From Desulfobacteraceae bacterium (GTDB taxonomy: Bacteria > Desulfobacterota > DSM-4660 > Desulfatiglandales > Desulfatiglandaceae), in assembly GCA_011042035.1 (NCBI GenBank), contig DQZA01000228.1:1-9561 (forward strand): a DNA stretch of 9,561 nt, read 5' to 3'. Both the position numbers and the translations under genes were made by a program. The notes beneath the pieces were generated by a model, which did not search any database, was not told where the DNA came from, and saw only the letters and a program-made list of their open reading frames with translations. Below are positions 1 to 4,976 of the stretch, one piece after another (the stretch's first letter is position 1; each line of letters begins with the position of its first letter).

Positions 1-60
1 CCTTTTTGTTAAGCAAAATTAAGCAGTTTGTCATTGTTTTCAATGGGTGCGGAAAAAGTC

Positions 61-94
61 TTGACACTTAGGTGCATGACTGTTAAATAAGTCA
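61..94 (+). promoter_or_regulatory. Candidate sigma70 promoter and palindromic operator of nikM
   Basis: A perfect -35 box TTGACA lies at 61-66, and TTAAAT (4 of 6 matches to TATAAT) lies at 83-88 with a 16-base spacer. Transcription would start near 95. An inverted repeat, TGACT (77-81) and AGTCA (90-94) separated by 8 bases, lies over the -10 box, where a repressor would block initiation. A metal-sensing repressor would suit the downstream genes, but the arms do not match the NikR consensus (GTATGA/TCATAC), so the protein is unknown. The promoter call is visible in the sequence; its activity is inferred. Confidence 0.5.
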
Positions 95-99
95 CGGTT

Positions 100-143
100 C
101 TTGGGCAAGAAGCCCAAGATTTTAGATTGCGGATTTTAATCTT
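100..143 (+). promoter_or_regulatory. Structured leader hairpins upstream of nikM
   Basis: CTTGGGC (100-106) and GCCCAAG (112-118) form a 7-bp hairpin with a 5-base loop right after the predicted transcription start. An alternative helix, AAGATT (116-121) with AATCTT (138-143), shares bases 116-118 with it, so the two cannot both form completely. A smaller GATT/AATC pairing (125-128 with 138-141) sits just before the terminator-like stem. Mutually exclusive helices ahead of a terminator are typical of attenuators, but no known riboswitch class is recognised here. Confidence 0.4.
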
Positions 144-202
144 AAGGCCACGAAGGTCCTTTTCGGTCAGGAGGCTGAAGAGTCTTTGTGGCCTTTTTGT
201 TT
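144..202 (+). terminator. Terminator-like stem-loop in the nikM leader (element copy 1)
   Basis: Bases 144-155 (AAGGCCACGAAG) pair with 184-195 (CTTTGTGGCCTT) in a 12-bp stem with one G-U wobble, and TTTTTGTTT follows. The loop can form an inner hairpin (CTTTTC with GAAGAG). It lies between the predicted promoter and the nikM start, so as a terminator it would act as an attenuator. It could instead end a gene to the left if the promoter at 61 is not real. The outer stem and T-tract recur almost unchanged at 1557-1620. Confidence 0.6.
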
Positions 203-231
203 GCTCAAAACAACTAATCGTCAGGAGAAAC

Positions 232-846
232 ATGCATATATCAGAGGGAGTCTTATCTGCCCCTGTTCTTGTCGGTGGGGGCCTGATAGCCTTCGCAGGT
301 ACTGCGGTAGGACTGACGAAAATGGATTACGATAAGGTGCCTGAGGTGGGGGTTTTTGCCTCAGCCTTTTTTGTGGCATCCCTCATTCACGTCCCCGTGG
401 GGCCATCAAGTGTACATCTCATATTAAACGGATTAATGGGACTGGTGCTGGGATGGGCAGCTTTTCCTGCGATCCTTGTTGGTCTGCTTTTGCAAGCTGT
501 TCTATTTCAATTTGGTGGCCTTACTACCCTCGGTGTCAATACTGTTACGATGGGCGTTCCCGCAGTGGTTTGCTATGCTATTTTTCGCAAGGCATCCCTA
601 AGCAAGGAAGGGTGGATCCCGGTTATTGCGAGTTTCTTATGTGGGGCTGGAGCTGTTTTTCTTGGGGCCATACTGGTTGCGGTAGCGCTAGTTACCACTG
701 GCGAGGCCTTCTTGCCGGCAGCCAAGCTGATCGTCGTTGCCCATATCCCTGTGATGGTCATAGAGGGAATAATAACCACCGTCTGTGTGAAATTTCTTCA
801 GAGAGTAAAACCGGAGATCCTGGAGGTTGGTCATGCCAAATATTAA
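232..846 (+). CDS. nikM: Nickel/cobalt ECF transporter S component (NikM/CbiM family)
   Basis: This is the substrate-binding membrane subunit of an energy-coupling-factor nickel or cobalt transporter, 204 aa and almost wholly hydrophobic. The start at 232 follows AGGAG (223-227). It is strongly favoured because the protein then begins Met-His-Ile, and in this family the free N-terminal Met-His chelates the metal. Longer in-frame starts would destroy this site. Other family marks are His53 and His62 around the VPVGPSS motif, the NTVTMGVPA segment, and HIPVMVIEG near the C-terminus. It overlaps the next gene by 14 bases, so the two are probably translated together. NikM and CbiM are hard to separate by eye; the NikL/NikK-type partners suggest nickel, while the cobalamin genes 6 kb away would suit cobalt. 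No NikQ/NikO is present in the window. Confidence 0.88.
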   Translation: MHISEGVLSAPVLVGGGLIAFAGTAVGLTKMDYDKVPEVGVFASAFFVASLIHVPVGPSSVHLILNGLMGLVLGWAAFPAILVGLLLQAVLFQFGGLTTLGVNTVTMGVPAVVCYAIFRKASLSKEGWIPVIASFLCGAGAVFLGAILVAVALVTTGEAFLPAAKLIVVAHIPVMVIEGIITTVCVKFLQRVKPEILEVGHAKY

Positions 847-1465
847 TAGAAGGTACCACGCATGCAAAGAAAGACTATTTGTCGGCGCAGTGTTCATGGT
901 GGCGCTTATGATCACGTTCTACCCAACAGTGGCCATGGCTCACCGTGTGTACGTTTATGCATGGGTTGAGGGAAATAAGGTATTTACTGAGAGCTACTTT
1001 AGCTCTGGTGAGAGGGTTCGGGATGGGCAAATCTTGGTATTCGGCCCGGACGAGAAGAAATTACTGGAAGGGAAAACCAATAAGAAAGGAGAATTTTCAT
1101 TCCAGATACCACAGAAGACAGATTTGCGGATAGTGCTGAATGCAGCAATGGGGCACAAGGGGGAGTATGTCCTAAAGGCAAAGGATATGGGGCTAAATCC
1201 TGGGGTAGATACAACCCAGGAGAAAGAAAAGTTGAAAATAGAAAAGGCCGCGAAGGCCAAGTCTCAGAATGTGATGGGAGGCATATCTGAGGAAAAGATT
1301 AAGGCCATTGTTGGAGAGGTAATTGATGAAAGGTTGAAGCCTATTGCCAGGTCGATTGCCCTCCTCCGAGAAGAAAAAGGGCCTGGGGTCACAGAGATAA
1401 TAGGAGGTATTGGTTATATTATTGGCTTGGTTGGCATTGCTCTCTATTTCAAGAGCAGGAAATAG
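833..1465 (+). CDS. nikL: NikL-like membrane-anchored periplasmic accessory protein
   Basis: This 210-aa protein matches the layout of NikL-type accessory proteins of nickel ECF transporters. It has a signal peptide (about 1-36, ending in AMA), a periplasmic beta-rich domain (about 37-115, with KTNKKGEFSF), a charged, probably coiled-coil stretch (about 128-182), and a C-terminal membrane anchor (about 190-206) ending in KSRK. ATG at 833 is chosen because GGAGG (822-826) lies six bases upstream; an in-frame TTG at 827 would be too close. Cleavage after Ala36 would leave His37 as the first residue. It overlaps the end of nikM by 14 bases. The beta domain probably works outside the membrane, handing metal to NikM, but that role is inferred and the exact family name is not certain. 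Confidence 0.7.
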   Translation: MPNINRRYHACKERLFVGAVFMVALMITFYPTVAMAHRVYVYAWVEGNKVFTESYFSSGERVRDGQILVFGPDEKKLLEGKTNKKGEFSFQIPQKTDLRIVLNAAMGHKGEYVLKAKDMGLNPGVDTTQEKEKLKIEKAAKAKSQNVMGGISEEKIKAIVGEVIDERLKPIARSIALLREEKGPGVTEIIGGIGYIIGLVGIALYFKSRK

Positions 1466-1556
1466 GGCTAGCAAGGCAGAAAACGTATCGGCACGTTACT
1501 GGCGGGTTGGCATTAAACAGGCGCTAAAAGGGATTGACAATATCAGGCAGTAATCG

Positions 1557-1620
1557 GGCCACGAAGGCCATAGCTGCGGGAAGAACCTCGCGTAGTGGGC
1601 TTTTGTGGCCTTTTTTGTTT
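1557..1620 (+). terminator. Terminator-like stem-loop between nikL and nikK (element copy 2)
   Basis: GGCCACGAAGGCC (1557-1569) pairs with 1598-1610 in a continuous 13-bp stem containing G-U pairs, followed by TTTTTTGTTT. An inner hairpin (CTGCG with CGTAG) can form in the loop. The outer strands and T-tract match the element before nikM, while the loop differs. As in copy 1, a GATT/AATC pairing (1532-1535 with 1552-1555) sits directly upstream. It should terminate or attenuate transcription between nikL and nikK, so nikK levels may be set separately. Confidence 0.65.
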
Positions 1621-1667
1621 TTTCCATTGTTACAAAATTCCAAAAAATAATTTGGGAGGTGTTAGAG

Positions 1668-2447
1668 ATGAAGAAAAAAGGATTTTTTGCATTGGTCGTA
1701 GTTGTTTCATTTTTCACTGTAACTGGGATAGCACTCGCCCATTTTGGAATGGTTATCCCCTCAGATAACATGGTCATGCCCGGAGATCCTACCGAAGTCA
1801 AGGTGACGCTATCATTTTCCCATCCCTTTGAAGGCAACGGAATGGAGTTGGTGATGCCTCGCCAAGTTGGTGTGTTGTTTGCCGGCAAGAAACAGAGTTT
1901 GGTTTCAAAGCTAAAACAAACCACCGTCTTTGGACACAAGGCATGGGAGCTCAGCTACCGACTGAAAAGGCCAGGGGTTTACCAGTTTTTTATGGTACCT
2001 CAGCCATACTGGGAACCAGCAGAAGATAAATACATCATGCATTATACAAAGACTGTTGTGGGTGCATTTGGCAATGAAGACGGCTGGGATGAGCCCGTGG
2101 GACTCAGAACAGAAATCGTACCGCTTTCTAGGCCCTTTGGGCTATATGCGGGTAATGTCTTTCAAGGAATCGTAATGCTAGACGGAAAACCCGTACCCTA
2201 TGCTGAGATCGAGGTTGAATATTACAACAAAGATCAAAAGGCAGTTGCACCTTCCGACTATATGGTAACCCAGGTGATAAAGGCAGACGCCAATGGAGTT
2301 TTTACCTACGGAATTCCTCATGCAGGTTGGTGGGGATTTGCTGCACTCAATACTGCTCCTGAAAAAATAAAGCACGAGGGCAAAGACAAGGATGTGGAAC
2401 TGGGCGCTGTTATCTGGGTGAAATTTGAATCTTGGAAAGAGAAATAA
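1668..2447 (+). CDS. nikK: NikK-like periplasmic DUF4198 metal-uptake protein
   Basis: This 259-aa secreted protein belongs to the DUF4198 family, whose NikK-type members accompany NikM transporters. GGGAGG (1654-1659) sits eight bases before ATG 1668. Residues 1-24 form a signal peptide ending ALA, so the mature protein should start His25-Phe-Gly-Met. Family-like features include the early PSDNMVMPGD stretch, a first beta domain (about 25-110), the FGLYAGNVFQG link (157-167), a second beta domain (about 165-230), and a GIPHAGWWGFAAL motif (215-227). His52, His90, His125 and His218 are further possible metal ligands. It probably binds nickel or cobalt in the periplasm and passes it to NikM/NikL; this role is inferred from context. 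It stands 202 bases after nikL, behind its own terminator-like leader. Confidence 0.8.
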   Translation: MKKKGFFALVVVVSFFTVTGIALAHFGMVIPSDNMVMPGDPTEVKVTLSFSHPFEGNGMELVMPRQVGVLFAGKKQSLVSKLKQTTVFGHKAWELSYRLKRPGVYQFFMVPQPYWEPAEDKYIMHYTKTVVGAFGNEDGWDEPVGLRTEIVPLSRPFGLYAGNVFQGIVMLDGKPVPYAEIEVEYYNKDQKAVAPSDYMVTQVIKADANGVFTYGIPHAGWWGFAALNTAPEKIKHEGKDKDVELGAVIWVKFESWKEK

Positions 2448-2457
2448 GATTTTGAAA

Positions 2458-2736
2458 TTGGAGGCGCAGAGGATGTCATAAAGGAGGAGTTGATCAAAGA
2501 ACTGCAGATGATGAAGGAAAGGATGAAGGTGCTGGAAAAGATGGTAGGGGAGCTGGAGCACACCAGCAATTTGCCCGAACGCTGCGCTTTCGGGTAATTC
2601 ATGAAAGAAACAGCACCAGAGGGAGATAACGCTGCCAACTATCAAGCGGCGTGTGGCGGGGATGGGGGCGTTTTTGAGCCTGAGCTTTGCGGAGAGGTAT
2701 TTTGCGGAGTTGGAATACATTGGGGCTTCGTTTTAG
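2458..2736 (+). pseudogene. Broken small coiled-coil gene after nikK
   Basis: TTGGAGG (2458-2464) stands eight bases before ATG 2473, an excellent initiation site, yet the frame reads only Met-Ser-stop. One frame away, codons from about 2475 to a stop at 2595 give a strongly amphipathic helix rich in Lys, Glu, Leu and Met (IKEELIKELQMMKERMKVLE). A second protein-like piece in the ATG frame (2605-2736) includes GMGAFLSLSFAERYFAELEY, which could be a membrane segment. No single indel joins all pieces, because stops at 2595 and 2602 close both frames. The picture is a decayed small protein of about 85 residues, with unknown function. Alternatives are two unrelated tiny genes, chance open frames, or assembly errors. 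Confidence 0.4.
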
Positions 2737-2757
2737 CTCCTTAAATGAAGACTTTCA

Positions 2758-2786
2758 TTACCTAATATAACCTGGTATTGTAAAAT
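2758..2786 (+). promoter_or_regulatory. Weak candidate promoter for yhhQ
   Basis: TAAAAT (2781-2786) matches the -10 consensus at five of six positions, and TTACCT (2758-2763) is a poor -35 box 17 bases upstream. Initiation near 2793 would leave a leader of about 38 bases, too short for a typical riboswitch and with no preQ1-type motif visible. Confidence is low because only one box is good. Confidence 0.3.
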
Positions 2787-2830
2787 GCGACCTTGAAACA
2801 TGCTGCCAACAATGTCAGAGGTGCATTACA

Positions 2831-3529
2831 GTGGAAGGAAAATGCAGGCAAAAAGGGTATTCTTCCTATTTCTTGGTGATAGCTTGTCTTTTTGTAACCG
2901 CACTCATAACTTCCAATATAATTGCAGTGAAACTGGTCTCCATATTTGGTCTTGTTCTCCCCGCTGCAATCATCATCTTTCCAATAAGCTATATTATAGG
3001 TGACGTGCTTACCGAGGTGTATGGGTATGGCCAGGCGCGGCGGGTCATATGGCTAGGTTTTGCCTGTAACCTTTTGGTGGTTACTGCCTTTTGGATTGGC
3101 AAGATCCTGCCTTCTGCCCCTTTCTGGAAAGGCCAGGAGGCCTACGCCCAAATTCTAGGGTATGCACCGAGGCTTCTCGTGGCATCGTTTCTCGCCTACC
3201 TGGTAGGTGAGTTCTCCAATTCCTTCGTGCTTGCAAAAATGAAACTTGCCACCAAGGGTAAATGGCTGTGGACTAGGACCATAGGCTCCACCTTGGTGGG
3301 AGAAGGGCTAGATTCACTTGTGTTTATTTCCTTGGCCTTTTATGGGATAATGCCGATTCGTACGCTGGCTATGACCATAGTTACTCAGTGGCTCGTAAAA
3401 TGTGGCTATGAGGGGCTTGCCACGCCAGCTACATATTTGGCGGTTGGATTCTTGAAAAGGCGCGAGGGGCTGGATGTGTATGATTATGACACCAGGTTCA
3501 ACCCATTCGCGGTGGCGGGAAAATCGTAA
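2831..3529 (+). CDS. yhhQ: YhhQ-family queuosine precursor transporter
   Basis: This 232-aa inner-membrane protein belongs to the YhhQ/VUT_1 family, whose E. coli member imports the queuosine precursors preQ0 and preQ1 for tRNA modification. Family marks are SNIIAVKLV (28-36), FPISYIIGDVLTEVYGYGQARRVIW (50-74), the GEFSNSFVLAK segment (126-136), GEGLDSLVF (157-165) and KCGYEGLATPATY (190-202). About six membrane segments are evident, and length is normal. The start is GTG 2831 with AGAGG (2817-2821) nine bases upstream; the nearby ATG at 2842 is in another frame. The gene stands alone, unrelated to the metal-uptake genes before it and facing the minus-strand dsrE2 gene. No queuosine biosynthesis genes are nearby, which suits a salvage role. 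Confidence 0.9.
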   Translation: MEGKCRQKGYSSYFLVIACLFVTALITSNIIAVKLVSIFGLVLPAAIIIFPISYIIGDVLTEVYGYGQARRVIWLGFACNLLVVTAFWIGKILPSAPFWKGQEAYAQILGYAPRLLVASFLAYLVGEFSNSFVLAKMKLATKGKWLWTRTIGSTLVGEGLDSLVFISLAFYGIMPIRTLAMTIVTQWLVKCGYEGLATPATYLAVGFLKRREGLDVYDYDTRFNPFAVAGKS

Positions 3530-3536
3530 TCCGGTT

Positions 3537-3570
3537 AAAAAAGGTGATGGCGACAGTGGCCGCCGTCACC
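3537..3570 (-). terminator. Intrinsic terminator of the dsrE2 transcript
   Basis: Read on the minus strand, GGTGACGGCG and CGCCATCACC form a perfect 10-bp stem (one G-U in RNA of the opposite strand, one A-C on this strand) around an 8-base loop (3553-3560), followed directly by TTTTTT (3537-3542). It lies about 75 bases after the dsrE2 stop. On the + strand the stem is fully paired but has no T-tract after it, so it would only weakly stop yhhQ transcripts. Confidence 0.8.
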
Positions 3571-3644
3571 CTCCTGTTAAATGAGGGACAGATCAGAACC
3601 TGCAGGTAATACCGAAGCTATAGGAACCTTCCTTCTAGCACTTG

Positions 3645-4208
3645 TTAGAATAACAAAGTTATATTGCAGCGGGAGGCATACTCAAGAAAAGTAGCAGCAC
3701 CTCCGAATTCGATCCCGTCAATGAGGTCTTCCTTTTTGATTCCCATCACATCCATGCTCATAGTGCACGCTATGAGCTTAACCCGGCTCTCCATGCACAC
3801 CTCCAAGAGTTCCTGGATGCTAGGAACATTCTGGGCGGCCATCCATTTTTTCATCATCAAGGTAGCCATCGCAGTCATCCCCGGCAATGCTCCTATTATG
3901 TTGGGCATTGGGATGGGCATGGCTGGGTTGGCTATGGGCGCGACCTTTAGATTCTTATTTTTTTTCTTGTTAATGATATCCAGGCCGTAAAAGGTGAAGA
4001 AAATTGCTGATTCGATTTCCAGTGCAGCTGCAGCGCTGGCCAAGATAAGCGGCATATAGGCCGAGTCCAGATTCCCCTTGGAAGCAATGAATGCGGCCTT
4101 GCTTTCTACCTGCCCCTCGCTTATTGCCTTGGAAATTTTTGCGCCGAGCTCGGCGTCCAGGATTTCTCTCACCTTTTGCTCAATTTGAGCTTCCAATTCT
4201 TTATCCAT
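3645..4208 (-). CDS. DsrE2-type DsrE/DsrF-like sulfur-relay family protein
   Basis: This 187-aa protein belongs to the DsrE/DsrF-like superfamily, DsrE2 branch, which is linked to protein-bound sulfur transfer in sulfur oxidisers and reducers. After a charged helical N-terminus (1-35) come a hydrophobic block (about 48-73), FYGLDIINKKK (73-83), a Met- and Pro-rich hydrophobic region (about 93-125), and the core motif LIACTMSMDVMGI (145-157) with Cys148 as the likely persulfide-carrying residue. Cys138 lies ten residues before it. The C-terminus GIEFGGAATFLEYA is also family-like. ATG 4206-4208 has GGAGG seven bases upstream. It follows marR by 55 bases on the same strand and ends at a clear terminator. 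No TusA or rhodanese partner is adjacent. The exact sulfur partner is unknown; membrane association is possible. Confidence 0.85.
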   Translation of the reverse strand: MDKELEAQIEQKVREILDAELGAKISKAISEGQVESKAAFIASKGNLDSAYMPLILASAAAALEIESAIFFTFYGLDIINKKKNKNLKVAPIANPAMPIPMPNIIGALPGMTAMATLMMKKWMAAQNVPSIQELLEVCMESRVKLIACTMSMDVMGIKKEDLIDGIEFGGAATFLEYASRCNITLLF

Positions 4209-4229
4209 TCTTATACCTCCAGTTCCATA

Positions 4230-4258
4230 ATTGTTAATGCTGTTAACTGTTCAGTCAA
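4230..4258 (-). promoter_or_regulatory. Candidate promoter with direct repeats upstream of dsrE2
   Basis: On the minus strand TTGACT (4253-4258) and AACAAT (4230-4235) are 17 bases apart and fit a sigma70 promoter moderately well. The + strand carries two copies of TGTTAA (4232-4237 and 4241-4246), nine bases apart, overlapping the -10 and spacer, which could be a regulator site. The promoter begins within five bases of the marR stop codon, so dsrE2 may be transcribed both with marR and on its own. Confidence 0.4.
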
Positions 4259-4263
4259 AAAAA

Positions 4264-4743
4264 TTATGTAAGATTTGCCTTAACTGTCTCCATTGCCATG
4301 GTAAGATTTTCTAGGGCTCTCATTATATGACCTCTTTCCTCTGGGTCAAATTGGGATAAAATTTTTTCGTGTATTTCTAGTTGAAACACTTCTATTTCTT
4401 TACATTTCTCTTTTCCCTTACGGGTGAGGCTGATCAATTTTACCCGTGCATCCTTTGGATCTTCTATTGACTCTACGAGCCCTTTTCTTACCAGACCGCT
4501 GATGAGCTTTGTCACTCTACTTTTGGCGACATCTAGCCTTTGTGCTATACCTTTGACCGTCAAATACCTTTCAGTCCTGAAAAGCATCAGACATCGCAAT
4601 TCCGCATAAGGCAAATCAAAGCGTCGAGACTGATAGAGGCGCTTGTCTTCACAACACCCCACCATTTGATTTATCAAATCCTGAAGCTTTGTTATCTGAT
4701 ACTTCAAGAACTCACCATTGGATGAAGATCCTACACTATTCAT
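4264..4743 (-). CDS. MarR-family transcriptional regulator
   Basis: This 159-aa protein is a MarR winged-helix regulator. An N-terminal dimer helix (about 10-35) is followed by PYAELRCLMLF (45-55), a helix-turn-helix LTVKGIAQRLDVAKSRVTKLI (61-81), and the wing SIEDPKDARVKLISLT (92-107), then C-terminal dimer helices. Cys30 and Cys31 are adjacent at the end of helix 1, with Cys51 and Cys114 elsewhere, so thiol or metal sensing is possible. ATG 4743 is the first Met before the domain but lacks a Shine-Dalgarno sequence. The predicted promoter lies so close that the mRNA may be nearly leaderless. A downstream TTG is an alternative start. It precedes dsrE2 in the same direction, making self-repression and control of the sulfur-relay gene the simplest guess. 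Confidence 0.88.
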   Translation of the reverse strand: MNSVGSSSNGEFLKYQITKLQDLINQMVGCCEDKRLYQSRRFDLPYAELRCLMLFRTERYLTVKGIAQRLDVAKSRVTKLISGLVRKGLVESIEDPKDARVKLISLTRKGKEKCKEIEVFQLEIHEKILSQFDPEERGHIMRALENLTMAMETVKANLT

Positions 4744-4781
4744 AATATGAATAAATATTATGACAATCCATTGGGTGTCAA
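4741..4781 (-). promoter_or_regulatory. marR promoter and palindromic operator
   Basis: On the minus strand a perfect TTGACA (4776-4781) is followed 15 bases on by TAATAT (4755-4760). A perfect inverted repeat, CATAATAT (4741-4748) and ATATTATG (4755-4762) with a 6-base gap, covers the -10 box, the expected transcription start and the start codon. A second, looser inverted repeat (TGACA 4761-4765, TGTCA 4776-4780) covers the spacer and -35 box. MarR proteins bind such palindromes, so autoregulation is likely but not proven. Confidence 0.65.
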
Positions 4782-4888
4782 GAAAATTTTTGTTCTTTTT
4801 AGCTTTTTGTGGGGAAGGGGGATGGAGACACCAAATACAAACATGGTAGTAAGGTGGATCCCAGGATAGGTGGAAAATTGCTTTGCCC

Positions 4889-4917
4889 TTGAAAACAATA
4901 TCTAGCCCTGATAGAGT
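4889..4917 (+). promoter_or_regulatory. Candidate promoter of the S1-domain/cob gene run
   Basis: TTGAAA (4889-4894, five of six matches) and TAGAGT (4912-4917, four of six) are separated by 17 bases. Initiation near 4924 would give a leader of about 53 bases before the S1-protein gene. No B12 box or cobalamin riboswitch structure is seen between here and the start codon. Confidence 0.4.
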
Positions 4918-4976
4918 CACCGCCGGCGTGGCAAAAATGTATGCTCGCCCTAATATCAAGTACAGGGGAAAGTGAC

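Larger units (their letters stand above)
2448..2830 (+). other. Stretch without an intact gene between nikK and yhhQ
   Basis: This 383-base stretch has no intact recognisable gene. Its left part (about 2458-2736) holds protein-like pieces in two frames, described separately as a broken small gene. A 47-codon frame from ATG 2601 to TAA 2744 has no good ribosome binding site and looks accidental. The right part (2744-2830) holds a small inverted repeat (AATGAA, 2744-2749, and TTCATT, 2754-2759) and a weak promoter for yhhQ. No terminator with a T-tract follows nikK, and no ncRNA is recognised. Confidence 0.6.

Noticed and set aside
127..231. In-frame N-terminal extension of nikM
   Set aside because: It runs through the terminator-like leader, has no ribosome binding site, and would remove the N-terminal Met-His needed for metal binding.
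95..231. Cobalamin or NiCo riboswitch in the nikM leader
   Set aside because: No B12 box and no recognisable NiCo four-way junction; the GCCAC in the stem is part of a plain hairpin.
1534..1539. TTGACA as a -35 box for nikK
   Set aside because: No acceptable -10 hexamer lies 16-18 bases downstream; that position falls inside the GGCCACGAAGG stem.
2178..2720. 180-aa open frame on the minus strand
   Set aside because: It lies antisense to nikK and the broken gene, lacks a recognisable domain and has no good ribosome binding site.
2787..2830. preQ1 riboswitch ahead of yhhQ
   Set aside because: The leader is short and shows no preQ1-type hairpin with an A-rich tail.
3543..3580. Fluoride-riboswitch-like start (GGTGATGGCG)
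   Set aside because: The stretch is a simple 10-bp hairpin without the pseudoknot partner, lies between convergent genes, and fits a minus-strand terminator.
3664..3990. 108-aa open frame on the + strand
   Set aside because: It is antisense to the well-supported dsrE2 gene and has no family features.
4744..4959. Upstream extension of the MarR reading frame to 231 aa
   Set aside because: The added residues are not domain-like and the extension reads through the predicted promoter and operator.
4949..4976. Alternative start for the S1 protein at ATG 4941
   Set aside because: The twelve extra residues lack an upstream binding site, while ATG 4977 has AGGGGA at good spacing.
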